From positions 37,884,501 through 37,948,500 of the forward strand of contig BSBN01000213.1 of NCBI GenBank assembly GCA_027924645.1: 64,000 nucleotides of DNA, given 5' to 3'. Source of the stretch: Cunninghamia lanceolata (taxonomy: Eukaryota; Streptophyta; Pinopsida; Cupressales; Cupressaceae). A program made the position numbers and the translations under genes. Every line of letters begins with the position of its first letter. Position 1 is the first letter of the stretch. This document shows positions 45,001 through 57,112 of this stretch, piece by piece. The notes under the pieces were generated by a model. That model was not told where the DNA came from. It made no database searches and saw only the letters and a list, made by a program, of their open reading frames with translations.

Positions 45001-47784
45001 TTCACTAGACTGGAAATAGTGCATCGTTAGTCCATTGTTAAATCAAATAAATAAGTAAATAATCTTGACATCATATGATCATATGTCTAAATTCTTTTGC
45101 ATAATAATTCATAAAATCTTTGATTTATCTTGACATTTTCTCTAAACGTAAAATCATTAATCCTTGCAAAATTATCCACTAATTGCATAAAAGTGAAAAG
45201 TAAAACATAGTCAAAATTAGGGATGTGACACTGAATCAGTGTCAAGTAATATGGGAAACTAGTCGAAGCATACAAAGACTAATGGATTAGGTTGAAGTTT
45301 CACCCTTGAATATTATGGACCATAGTTCCTAGATGGAAAAATAAACCACAAATAGATAAGAAAACCTTTGAGGAAATCAATGAGATTAAATTAAAGTATT
45401 GGGAAATTATTGGGTACTTTTCTCTTAGAAAAATTCATATTAGGTTCTGTACAAGCTCATTGTAATGTCTAGAAAACCATTGCCCAAAGATCCACATAAG
45501 GAGGATGAAAATAAATGTAGACGATTGATAAAAGAGTTTAAGATTGCATGAGGACATGCAATATGATAACTTGAGGGGTGATAATGAGGCTATAGTCAAT
45601 ATATTTCTAGCACGTATTCCTTTCCCTCTTTTCATTCTTTTATTTTCCTTTTCATCCTCTTTCTATTATTTCTACTCAAAATATGTCCTTTATTACAAAT
45701 ATTCAATTCATAGAAACATGGTAGAATTGATTAAGTTTTGAAAGAAAAATAAAGAGGAGGTTTTTAGTTACCGTTTTCCTATGTGGTTAACCTTTTGACT
45801 GTGACCTTTCTTTGTTTTCTTGTATCTTTTTAAGGAACACAATACACGACAACTACATGTTCATACAAATATTTGTGTTGGATAAGTGTTTTATACTTTC
45901 CATATTTAATAGTTGGGATGGGATCTATTGATGGTGTGTTTTGCATGGGCTAGTTTTAGCACAAACCTACTAATGGCTATCTTGCACACTACTCAACTTA
46001 GATAAAATATTGAGTATTTTTTCTCTCCTAAAAGGAATCAAATCCCAGAATTGAAAAATGCTTACCCATTGATGTCCTTGTAGCTAGGTATTGGCCTTGC
46101 AAGATAACTTAGTAGTTAATGCAAATTTCTATTTTATTCAAAGGGATTTACACAATTTTTTAAAACTATAATCTAACAATAGGGTTTGATTTAAGGATGA
46201 CTTGTTCTAGTTTTAACTCAAAACCCTAAGGTGTTTCTAGGATTTGTTAATCTAGATACAATTTTATTACTAGAAATAGTTTTGTCATTTTGATTTTCAA
46301 TTGTTTTGATGCTCTTCCTAAATCTACTCCTAAAATAACCACTTTGATAAAAAATGTTATAAAGAGAGGGTGAGAAAGGAAATGTTTCAAAAAATTTAAA
46401 ATATGAATTACTACTACCATTCAACATGAATGCATAAGTAGACAGATCTCAAATAAAACTAATCTTTGCTTAGCTAGAAATTTCATAGAGACATAGAGAT
46501 AGTGCAATCTTCAATGGAGAAAGATTTTCAAACCATGAAACAACTTTATTAAATACCCAATTCTAGCACAACTTAACAAAATATTCCACAATATGAAAGA
46601 TGAAACTGAAAATGTTCAAATTAACTACACAGAGCAACTTACAGTTAGCAAGAAACTAGTATTATGAACATTAAATCCATCAAAAACTTATCACATTGAT
46701 GTATGAACAATATAAAGTCCAACTGAGTGACAATTCCAATGAATGGATAGACAGAATGAAGCAAACTTTATATTTATAGCAAGAGTTTAACTGGTATCAA
46801 CAATTTCCAACCAAAATTCCAAATTGGGAACCACAATATGATTTTCCAACTATTTTACAAGTTTCTAACCCTTAGAACTAGAAATGAGAAAATGGAAATA
46901 TATACTTGTGCAACATCAACAAGGCATCCTAGAGAAGAAACCCTAGTCACCTATAAATGAAATGGTCGCCCATGCCTGCCTGCATCACATTCATGTGGCT
47001 CACACATGAAAACATGCCCATTCAAACCCTTGACCCATGCCCTAGGTACAACAATCATGTCACATAGGGCTCCATTGGCATCCTGAGGTGTTTGAAAGTC
47101 CACCTATTTTATCATGTCCATTCAAAGCCATTAATGGTGGCCCTAGTTCATGCAGGAGAGTCCTTGGGGTATGTGAGGTTTTTTGAAGAAAAATAGAAAA
47201 TTGACTCAGAATAGGATATAGAAGTGGACACATTCATAGAGAAACTACATGGAACTGAAGGTGGGAAGTGGAGGTGAAGTGAAAGGAAGATGTGTGAAAG
47301 AGATCTAGAAGCCTATTAGGTTTCTACAAAGGGAGAAAATGAGTGAAATGAGTGATTGGAAGAAAAGTAGAAAAAGTTCACTAAATAGGATGCTTGGATA
47401 GGATGTGGGAAGTGGATGAGCCTAGTTAAGGAGATCCAAAAGTGAGGAAAAATACTATAGAAGGGATTAGGAAGGATGTAGAGAGAGAAAGGGGAACTGA
47501 AGGTAGGAAGTGGATATGCGTATATCATGTTTGGGAGGGAAGTTTAGAAAACTACAAAAAACACCAAAAAAATTAAGAACTCCCCAACACTTAGAATTTT
47601 TTGGACTTTTCAGAAACTTAGCATATGATAGGAGCATAGGTGAGGCAAGGTAAAACTTCAACACACAATTTGATCAAGGTAGAATTCATTGAGGATTTCT
47701 CAAATTAGTTATCAATGATGATTAAGATGTTGAACTACTGTAGGATTTCTCCAGACATCCTCTTCTAGAAGCCTTCAAGGTCTG
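42098..47784. other. AT-rich intergenic stretch, no gene recognised
   Basis: Short frames only, none with a domain. There is a TA dinucleotide run near 44,466-44,482. CACTAACAATAAACACAACA near 44,870 could be an old LTR edge but no partner was found. Weakly repeated phrases with GGAAGTGGA occur at 47,260-47,515. Confidence 0.4.
43830..43925. repeat. Two-copy ~43-bp tandem repeat
   Basis: Two units share CATTGAGTATAA, CGACTCATAGT and AAAAGCACA. Local duplication. Confidence 0.65.
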
Positions 47785-47789
47785 CACAC

Positions 47790-50396
47790 TGTTGGTTATT
47801 TTCCCAAATTGGATGCTTATTCCCAGTTATCCCTACAAAGTAGCCATCGTTGATCAACAAGATTCCCAGGCCAGGGGCCAATAGTACAGGAGATAGACTC
47901 TATAAATATCTCCTCTTCTTCTTTAGGCTCTGCAGAACCAAGGGGGGTATTCCCTACTCAACATCCATGAAATATAATTGTGAAAAGACTGGGATGTTGA
48001 CACAAAGCAGATAAATCCTCTATTGTATAGACCAAAATTGTGAGATAAGTGCAAGGGGGCTAGCTTTGGGCCTATATTCAGTTGTAGACAGAGGATTTTG
48101 GTCCTAAAACTACTTCTAATGTCCTAAAGGTTTGTATATGAAGTTTGAGTTTGATTTTGTGTTTGGATGCAAAACTGAGACTTTGGGTTGCATCCGAAAT
48201 ACAAGACCAGATCGGTGCCTATCCAGGGCTCCGAGTCAATAGACATATATATGTGAATGTTTATAAGAGACCTAAAACAACAATCAGATTTCAAGGGGAT
48301 TATGCAATGTCTGCCTTACAGACAATGCCCAAGACAGAGTATTTAGTTATTTTTGCTTACAAACATCCTCACTGCAATGAATTCTTCTCAACACTTAACC
48401 CAGAACATTTAATCTACTCCTTGAGCAGAAGTAAAAGATTAAAGCATTCAATATAGCAAACCCATATTCTAGAATCACTAATACCCCTTAGATATTCAGA
48501 TTCAGAAGAACACATTCAATTTGGAGACAAATAACAAAATACATGCTATAAAGCATTACTCATTTAAATCAACATAAAACTGATGAATTCTGTATATAAG
48601 ACATTCAACATACAACTCATAAACTCACAAAATACCCAGGACAGAGCCACCAAAGAGATTGTATCTGATTACAGCACCAGAAAGTTGTCCAACTTTCAAC
48701 AACAACAAATGAGTGACACAGTCTGCTTAATACAACATGAAAGTGTACTCGGCAAATTAATTACATGGCACATCAAAAATCCTGCCAAATATAATGCACT
48801 TTCGAATTGGCGCACAAAATACTGAAGGTGGCAGAGGAAAACAGAGGAGAGGGCAGGTGAGCTTGGGATCCGCACCGCCATTCGAAGGTCTTCATCATAA
48901 ACCTGGCAGTTGGTTGTTCAACTATCGGCCCATGCCTTTGTATATTGCCATTAATGGCTCAACTACCTGCAACCTCTCTCAGAAATTACAGCAGCGTGCT
49001 CATGGAGTTTTCCCGCTCAAAACAAGTCTGAGGAAGCAAGGAAGACCAACTTTGCAACTTTAAAACCTGGCCATTGATTTTGATTCCATCGCTGAGATCA
49101 TCGACACCAAAAACTTTTAAAAAGTCAATAACCAGTGATTACGTGCCACGTCAGCACCTCATGCATCTATCGCTGACTTTTCCCTTTTCCATTTTACCAT
49201 TTTGCCCTTGTATATGCAAGAAAGGATGCATATACAATCACCACTGTTCGTCCTTCAAAATCCCTTGTATATGCAAAATGCATATACAAAATTGTTCCAT
49301 ATACAAGGCGGACCCCAAACTGCTATAGAGCAGATTGGAAACTTATTCGGGTCTGGCTTGTATCCTTTTTATTGTACCTTAGCTTGTATATCAACATATA
49401 CAAGCGTCTTATACAACCCCCGGACCTCAAATTATTTTTCACTGTATTTGACTCCTCCTTCGCGTCTAGGTTGTATATCTTTGTTTTGTATATTCGGGTT
49501 GTATGCTGCATATACAAACCCAATATACAAGCTGTGGACCCCAAACTTGTATGAAGCATCTTGGAATATCATTCGGGTCTGGAATGCATCTTTTCACTTG
49601 TATGTTTTGAATGTATGTCGGCATACATACAACTACCATTGTATACAACTGGTGGGCCCGATCCATTTTCTCTCTCCTTTGTATATTTCATTGCACATCG
49701 CATATACAAATGCAATGTACAAGTCGGACCTCGCCACAATTAAAAAGCACATTTGAAATATTTTGGAATTCGGCTTGTATATCTGCGAATGCATATCTCC
49801 TTTGTATATCGACCATATACAAACTCACTTGTACATACCCGCGGGTCCCACCAATTGTATCTCTGCTGCAATGTAGCAAATATATGTGTGCCAGCCTTTG
49901 TATATTTTTCAATGTACATTTCCTTTGTATGTCGAATATACAAACGCAAACATACAAACCCCCATATACAAGCAGGAATCTTCCATGGAGTATACCTGCA
50001 ATGTACTTTTTCTTTGTATCTAACCTTTGTATGTCTGAACATACAAACCAAATGTACATGCAACCTGATATGCAAGCAATGAATATTCTTGGAATCTTCA
50101 ATGTATATTCTGCCCTTGTACATTTTCCTTTTGAGCCCGATATGCATTTGGAAATGCATACAACTCAATTCTCTATCACTTTTTGGAGGCCGATAGAGAT
50201 TTCTCAAGCTCGCCAACATACATTTTGCCTTTGCATACACAAAACTTAGCAATTTTCTCAAATGCGATAGGAAAAAATGGTTAAACAATGCATGTGGGCC
50301 GAGAAACAATTTAACCAAGGCACCAAGGGTTAGAAGGAAAAACACAGGAACTTGCAAACTCAAATTCAGAACCCTAACCCTAGGTGGACACCACTA
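47790..50396 (-). repeat. Element IV 3' LTR
   Basis: On the plus strand it begins TGTTGGTTATTTTCCC and ends GGACACCACTA, where the other copy has ...CCACCA. The TTGTATATGCA/TGCATATACAA word field occupies 49,200-50,235. Frames of 60-212 codons within it repeat in the other LTR and are rich in Tyr, Cys and His; I regard them as by-products of the repeated words. Confidence 0.9.
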
Positions 50397-50397
50397 G

Positions 50398-50485
50398 TGG
50401 CTCCAACTGGGGACCTGTAGATGCAAGACTGCAGTGAGAACCAAACTACTCCGGGGCAAACCAGATAGAACACAAAACTCAAAAC
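50398..50485 (-). other. Degenerate tRNA-Arg-like sequence ending in CCA, element IV
   Basis: Read on the minus strand it ends GGTCCCCAGTTGGAGCCA, one base before the LTR. Upstream it has CTGGTTTGCC (50,455-50,464) and TTGGTTCTC (50,436-50,444), matching CTAGTTTGCA and TGGAGTTCTC of element III in the same order. The 5' half with the D arm is not clear here. The same one-base spacing to the LTR as in element III argues that the two segments are homologous. Confidence 0.55.
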
Positions 50486-50554
50486 ACGACCGACTATACA
50501 AGGCATGTACAAAATATTTACATCTAGCTTACAATGTGCACAAAAGGCATTCAT

Positions 50555-51865
50555 CTATGAGAAAAAAGATTTACAGAACTGACTGTGCACAGGCAATTCC
50601 AGTATCTCACCACCTAGGGCCTGGAGAAAATAGGAATCCTCTCTGTGAATGTTGCAGATTTGGTACGGGACCCTCCATAAGGGCTCAAACTTACCATGTT
50701 TGCCCTTATCTTGGTTTTTCGCATTCCAAACAAGGACCAAGTCATGTATTTGGAACTTTCTTTCTATAGTTCTTTTATCAAACATATATTTTACCTTTTG
50801 CTGTCTCTTGATGTTTGTTTTCTGTGCCTCCCACCTCATTTCATCTAGAGTGACCAGCTAATTTATTCTTTCAGTCATTGGGTCCTCAACCTCCTCATCG
50901 TTTTCTTTTATGAATTTATAAACTGGTAAGAGGTTGTTCACAGGTAATCTAGCTACTGTACCATATACCAATTCAAAAGGTGACCTTCCAGTTGCTTTCT
51001 TCACTATCACCCTGTGGCCTATAATGCCAACTTCAGCTTTGAATCCCAAGCTCTCTTGTTCTTACCTATCACCCTCTTGATAATTTTCATGAGGCTTTTG
51101 TTGCTTGACTCTGCTTTGACCATTTCCATGTGGATAATATGGTGATGCATGCAACAAATTAATTCCATAAGTATTGCAAAAATCAATAAATTCACCAGAC
51201 CTGAAGCACATTGCATTATCCGTGACCACTTTTACTGGTACTCCAAATCTGATAACAATATTTTCTAGGATGAAGTCCATCAGCACTTTGCTTGTAGCCT
51301 TTTTAGTTGGAATGGCCTCAATCCACTTAGTGAAGTAATCAGTGGCAACAAGAATCCAACTATGTCCTCCACTAGATTTTTCTAAGATTTCCCCTATAAA
51401 ATCAATCCCCCATTGCTGAAATGGAGCTTCTATAGTTATAGTTCTAAGGGGCAATGCACCTTCATATTTTAGCTTTCCTGAGAACCTTTGGCAAGGATCA
51501 CATCTTCTTACCATTCGGTGTGCATCTGAGAAGAGACTTGGCCACCAGTAGCCAACTCTGAGGATTTTTTGGGCTGTTGTATGGGCAGCATAGTGTCCAC
51601 CACACACTCCATTGTGCATGTCACTTAGAATATCCTTAGCCTGATCTTTGTTCACACATCTGAGTAATACACCATCTGAATTTTTCCAATACAACTCTCC
51701 TTGAACAATGATGTATTTAATAGCCTGTAGCTTCAAGGTTCTCTTCTGATTATCACTAAGATGGGAAGGACAGTTTAGATTTTGCAAATAATATACTATG
51801 TCCTTATACCATTCAGACTTTGACATATTTATAACTTCATTATGCACAAAATTCACTTGGCATGC
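50555..51865 (-). pseudogene. Integrase of element IV
   Basis: The zinc-binding region MHNGVCGGHYAAH...CDPC is followed by the catalytic core with WGIDFIGE (first Asp), VVTDNAMCFRSGEF (second Asp) and HGNGQ. The catalytic Glu is found as AESSNKSL in another frame near 51,110, so a frameshift sits just before it. The chain continues with GRSPFELVYG (about 50,975) and ends in a C-terminal domain down to 50,555. Integrase joins the cDNA to the host chromosome. The frameshift and a stop near 50,858 disable it. Confidence 0.85.
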
Positions 51866-52417
51866 CTCTAGATTTGACTGGGTCATCAATTTTGCCAAAC
51901 CTTGTCCTCTTACCAATTTTGTGATCTGTATTTCAATGTTGAACTCCTGCAATTTGTTTATCCATCTGCATCTTCTTCCAGTTACCTCCTGCTGAGTAAA
52001 TATATCTTTGACTGCTGCATGAGGCACATATGCAACTATTTGAGAGCCTACTAAATATGGCCTGAAGCTCTTGATTGCTCTAACCAGTGCATACACCTAT
52101 TTTTCCATGATGTCATATTTTAATTTAGCAGCCTGCAATGACATACTAAAGAAAGCTATAGGTTGTTCAAAGCCCTCTTGATTCTTCTGTAGTAGGCATG
52201 CAACAATAGTATGGAAAGAAGCGAATGAAAATAACTGAAATGGCTTAGAAAAATCAGGAGATTTTAGTACAGGAGCCATCTTTATAGCCTCTTTTATGTT
52301 CTGGAATGATTTAGTTGCTTCATCTTCCCATTTGACAGTTGCACCTTTCTTCAACATTTTAGAGATGTCTTTTGTGGTCTCTGCAAAGTTAGGCACAAAT
52401 CTTCTAACAAAATTAAT
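51866..52417 (-). pseudogene. Reverse transcriptase connection and gypsy-type RNase H, degenerate
   Basis: Frame 52,396-52,097 reads TTKDISKMLKKG, KPFQLFSFASFH and PIAFFSMSLQAAKLKYDIMEK, then a TAG at 52,097, then VYALVRAIKSFRPYL and the end of the RNase H fold before integrase. The usual first catalytic Asp (as in D-A-S) is not seen, while the Glu in the MEK segment is kept. RNase H removes the RNA strand. The weak catalytic set fits an element that relies on its other RNase H at 53,600-54,020. Confidence 0.7.
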
Positions 52418-53268
52418 CTATCCAAAAAAGGACTGAACACCTTTCACTGTTCTAGGGATCTGAATTTTGTCAATTGCAGCCACCCTTTCAGGATCAATCC
52501 TGACTCCATCCTTGGAAACAATGTGACCAAGCAATTTTCCCTCCACTACCCCCAAAACACATTTCTTTGGGTTGAGTGAGATGCCATATTCTAATGCTCT
52601 AATAAAAATTTGCTCCAGGTGCATGCAATGCTGCTCTTCCTTTTTTGAAAAGGTAGTCAAATCATCTTGATACACAGCCAAGATTGAATCAATCAATCCT
52701 GCAAAAGAAACATCCATTGCCTTTTGAAATGTGGCACCTACATTTGTCAGTCCAAATGGCATTCTCACATATACATAGGTTCCCCATGGAGTAGTGAAGG
52801 TAGTTTTGTACTGCTCAGTTTCCTTTACTTTCACTTGATTGTAGCCTGAAAATCCATCCATCATGGACAAAAGTTCACAGCCAGTCACCTTTTGTAACAT
52901 AGCTTCCATGTTTGGCAATGGATAATTGTCCTTCAAAGAAGATACATTTAGATTTCTAAAGTCCACACACAGTCTTATGTCACCATTCTTTTTTCTGAAT
53001 GGAAAAATGTTGGACAACCAAGTTGAGTGTCTGATGGGCATAATTATTCCAGCCTCCCTAAGCTTTATGAGTTCTTCTTGCATTTTAGGAGCTAAAGTTG
53101 GGTTGATAGGTCTTTGTTTTGTCTAAATGGTTTAGCTCCAGGTTTCAAAGGGATTTCATGCTAGAATAAATCCTCTCTATAAGCTTTCAGGTCCTCATAT
53201 GACTAGGCAAAAATATGCTTATACTTTCTCAGTAATGCAATTAGCATAGTTCTGATATGTGGTTTGAG
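52418..53268 (-). pseudogene. Reverse transcriptase of element IV
   Basis: The core frame (53,083-52,418) carries GDIRLCVDFRNLN, DNYPLPNMEAMLQKVTG, LLSMMDGFSGYNQV (first catalytic Asp), RMPFGLTNVGATFQ and the active-site box AVYQDDLTTFSK (YQDD, where most gypsy elements have a hydrophobic residue in place of Gln). It continues to KCVLGVVEGKLLGHIVS and ends QSFFG at a TAG (52,418). The N-terminal part upstream (53,084-53,268) includes HIFAWSYEDL-like sequence with stops. It copies element RNA into DNA. The frame differs from that of the protease/RNase H block. Confidence 0.85.
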
Positions 53269-54020
53269 CTATTTGCCAATGTATACCTTTTTGGGAGCAT
53301 GAGATGTTCCCAAGTTTATCACCTCCAAGTCATTCTTATTTGTTGGAGATGTCTTTGTAACAAATTGGTCCCTATTGTCAAAAGCTCTCTCTAAAGGAAC
53401 CAGCCCTCTAGGGGTTTTATTTGTCTTGAGTTGAATTACCTCCTTCCCTAAGAGAGTTTCTTTTCCATCTACAACTTCTACAAAGTTCTGAAAATCCATT
53501 TCTTGGTTCTCATATTCATCAATGCAATGTAGAAATCTCAGTAAATCCTTATCATCATCAAATACATGCCAGCTGTATACATTATCTGGCACTGCAGGTC
53601 TAAGTTTGACCTCAACATTTGTTACATTTGACAGAGTTATATCATCTGGCCTTACGGCTACATTGGCTAGAAAATCTACCCTGAAATTTTTTGATCTCTC
53701 AATCCAGCTTATTGAAAATGCATCAAACAATTCAATTGTATCCCAAACAACATGCTTATACTGTTTTAACCTCTTATTTTTTGATGCATACTTATCTCTA
53801 ACTTGGGACACAACTAACTCTGAATCCCCAAACACTTTGAGCATCTTGATTCCATGCCTCAAAGCAACATTCAATCCTAGCAACAGAGCTTCATACTCTA
53901 CAATATTATTTGTACAAGAAAACTTCAGCAAGAATGAGAATTCTAGAAGCTTACCAGTTGGAGACAGAAATACAATTCCAGCACCAAAGCCATCTTCTGA
54001 ACAAGCTCCATCAAATTACA
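53269..54020 (-). pseudogene. Archaeal-type RNase H (aRNH) of element IV
   Basis: The domain reads FDGACSEDGFGAGIVF, then CTNNIVEYEALLLGL, GDSELVVSQV and RVDFLANVAV. These hold all four catalytic acidic residues (Asp, Glu, Asp, Asp). A TAA at 54,016 stands just before FDGA. The linker towards the reverse transcriptase contains SWHVFDDDKDLLRFL and RGLVPLERAFD. Plant Tat-group elements are known to carry such a second RNase H. Here it lies between protease and reverse transcriptase. It looks better preserved than the gypsy-type RNase H. Confidence 0.8.
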
Positions 54021-54765
54021 TGCTCCAAACACCCTGTTGGTCAAGCTCCTGAATGCAAATGCCTCCCTCTTTACCTTCTTTAACATCTGAGATAACTTTG
54101 AAATTATCACAGTCAGTACCCACAAAGTATATATGCTCCTCTGACTCTTGATTCTCAACTATTTCTGATGATCTTTCTTCTCTGATCAATTTGACATCCT
54201 TGCCATTCATAGGGATCATAGCATATGACAGGTCCAATTGCATACTCCCACCAATCAATGCTGCCCATCTTCTTGACAATAACATACCATACTGTGGCTT
54301 GATATCGACAACTGTTATGTTCATTTTGTAGGTCCTTTCTAGATATGCTGCCAATCTGAAATCCACATCTTTCATAATTCCAATGACTGGTACTTCTCTA
54401 GCATCCATGGCATAGCATTTCCCACATGCCTTATCTGTTTTTAACCCAACTTGTTGCATAATAGCCAGAGGCATGATATTTGTTGATGCCCCTGAATCAA
54501 GCATATAATTCTTAATCAATTTTCCATTGATGACAAGGGAGACATAAAATGGTTCGACCTGTGAAGGGCATTTTGTCATGGTCATCCCCAGATATACCTC
54601 AGGAATCTCATCCTCATCCATACACATAGCTTGTTTTTTACCCTGAGTCTCAATATTCTGATTAGCTTGACAGGGTACTCCTGAAATCAGGGACAATGTT
54701 TTATTTATGAACTCTTCAACTTTCATCAGTTCCATCAATGGAACAGAGATCTTTACCTGGGACAA
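54021..54765 (-). pseudogene. Aspartic protease of element IV
   Basis: The frame starts MSQVKISVPLMELMK and contains the retropepsin active site YMLDSGASTNIMPL, followed by a flap-like region and GMLLSRRWAALIGG near the end of the fold. It is in a different frame from gag (gag ends at 54,774), which may be a frameshift mutation or an original gag/pol frame change. The protease would release gag, RNase H, reverse transcriptase and integrase. Confidence 0.8.
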
Positions 54766-54773
54766 GAATTGAG

Positions 54774-56996
54774 TTATGTTAAATCAGCATAATTTTGTAT
54801 GATAGTTGTAGCTTGATCCACACTTTTATTTTTATCTTGAAATGATCCAACTTTAATTTTTATGGCTCCCTGACCGTCATTCTTGTTCTGAAAGTACTTA
54901 TTTTGATCCTCACCCTGGGGAACTCTATTTTTTGGTCCCTGAGGATCATGACCTGTTTTTTGTTTAAAATTTTGCTTATTATTGCTCCATTGTTTCTTTT
55001 GTGGATCAGCCCCTTTATGACCGTGCATTGGCTGGCTTACAAAAGTATTCTCTGGTTGGTGTGAGTTGCTTACTTGAGCTTTACCCCTGAGATTGTAGTT
55101 GCTTTTGACTTGAGCCACTACTATAGCTGTGAGGGCTCTAATTTCTTCATCAGAAGGCCTCCTCAAGTTATTCAGAAAATTGTGTGAATCCTGAGCATAG
55201 GCATAGTTGTCTTCATCATCTTCATCATATGGAAACTACTGGCAAACCTGAACCTCATCATTTATGCTTGCATCAATATCATGAGAAGGACACTCCCTGT
55301 TTGTAGACAGCATATTGAAATTGGCATCCTCCATGCAATGCGGCTCATTGCACTCATCACAGGCAACAACATTGTTGTATAAGAACTGAGTGATCAAACA
55401 TTGTGACTGTGAATGAGGCATCTGACAGATTATACACCATGGGGTGTCATTAACAATATTAACAGCCTTCTTCAAAGGGTCAGGTGTTTCCTTTGCATTC
55501 TGAGCTCTTTGACCTAGGTTGCTGTTCGGGAGGATGGGTTTACCATTATGCCAATTAGTATGATATGGCATGTCATGTAATGATAGTCTTCTTTCTTGCC
55601 TTTGGTAAACCTGTCTGTTAGGACCTATTCCCTTTTCATTTTTAGCCATTCTATAGCTTAGGTCCTTGACAACAGTTGTCAATTTATCTAATTTATCCTC
55701 AGAAGTAGATGCATTTCTTTGAACACTTTGAGATTTAGTATTTGGATTTTGTAGAATTTTAACATCATCTCTTCTATTTGTCTTACCAGATATTTTTCTG
55801 TTATTTTCAATATTTGTTGCAATTTTGAAAGCATGTCTGAGGCTGTGAGGACCCTTATCTCTTAATCCATAAGCAGTTTTGGCATCTAAAGCATTTATGT
55901 ACAACACTATGCACATAGGTTCATTAGGCCTCAGGTGATGTGGCAATTTGTTCAACACCTTAGTGAATCTAGCATTGAAGTCAGCAACCTATTCATTTGA
56001 TCCTTTGGTAATTCCAGTGAATTCATTAATAAAGAAACTTGGATCAGTTTTGTCACCATACTGTTCTTTGAATATTCTTCTGAATTCATCCCATGATGAA
56101 ACACTTCTGTCAGGCAGACCCTTGTACCATTCTTTGGCCTCATCAACTAAGGATTGCATAAATAATTTCATGAAAACATCCTCATGCTCAACCTCAAAAT
56201 TGTCCATGATATTCTAAAAATATTTTACATGGTCTTCGCCTGACACAGTATTATTTCTTGAAAATTTAGGCACTTGCAACCTCACATGTTTGTCAATAGG
56301 ATTGGGGTAACCAGGAATGCCATCAAAAATAAGCTGTCTGAATCTGTCCAGCTGCATCGGCTGTCTACCAAATTGATTAGCATTGGCATTTCTGTTAGCA
56401 TTCTGATCTCTTACATTATTTAATGGTATTCTAGCATTATTTACATTCTGTCTCTGATCATTAGGCTGATCCTGCACTTTGTTTCTATGCTGATTTCTTT
56501 GCATATTTGCATTTTCAAGGGTAGGAATTGAATCATTCTAAGAAACCCTCAGAGCCTGCACTTTCTGTCTCATGTCATCTCTAATTTTTACTGCTTACAA
56601 ATATTCTAACTCTGCCCTTAGGCTCTTGATTTCTTCCGCCAATTCCTCCTCTCTAGGCATAGAAGAGGACAGTTTCATTATATTCTGATCATCGTTATCA
56701 TCCCTTGGGGATTCAACTTCTTTAAATCTATTAGGGGAATCATGGAAAGGGCATTCTTGAAACACCTCTAATCTCATTCTCAGTCCACCACCCTGCTGTC
56801 TTTCACATACGTTCTGGATTTCAGCCTCCGTGTTTGAAGGTATTGTCCGCTCTGAAGATCCAGGATTATCTTGAATATTATCATTACTTCTGGGAGAACC
56901 CTCTTGACTGGCCTGAGCAGTCCCTTTTTTCCTATACATCATTTTTCTGGGTAATTCTTTAGACAGAGAATTACGTAGGGATCTTCTCCCTTGCAT
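54774..56996 (-). pseudogene. Gag of element IV
   Basis: One frame runs from Met at 56,996 to 54,774, broken by stops at 56,595, 56,214, 55,989 and 55,236. The N-terminal part is charged with a Glu-rich helix. The capsid domain includes PKFSRNN, EAKEWYKGLPDRSVSSWDEF and a HHLRPNEPM segment. Downstream lies a zinc-knuckle-like CIICQMPHSQSQC with CX2CX3HX4C spacing, one residue shorter than usual, then CDECNEPHC, and a Gln/Lys-rich basic tail. Gag forms the particle and binds RNA. Confidence 0.75.
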
Positions 56997-57030
56997 ACAA
57001 ATTTTTACTTTACCGGTTGGGAGATTGGTT

Positions 57031-57043
57031 CGGAGTCGCCACC
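57031..57043 (-). promoter_or_regulatory. Second tRNA-Arg PBS-like motif downstream of the main site
   Basis: GGTGGCGACTCCG on the minus strand repeats the first bases of the primer site about 65 bases downstream of it. Element III has the same arrangement (30,935-30,947). Confidence 0.6.
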
Positions 57044-57090
57044 TATAACTAGGAATTGTTTTCTTTTAAAATCAGGGTTCTTACACAAAT

Positions 57091-57108
57091 TCCCTAGCGG
57101 AGTCGCCA
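57091..57108 (-). promoter_or_regulatory. Primer binding site of element IV, tRNA-Arg type
   Basis: On the minus strand TGGCGACTCCGCTAGGGA follows the 5' LTR after four bases (AATT). It matches the element III site apart from a few changes. Confidence 0.75.
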
Positions 57109-57112
57109 AATT

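Noticed and set aside
49202..50363. Frames of 184-212 codons in the element IV LTR
   Set aside because: Same cause: repeated TTGTATATG words. They overlap one another on both strands and repeat at 58,474-59,725.
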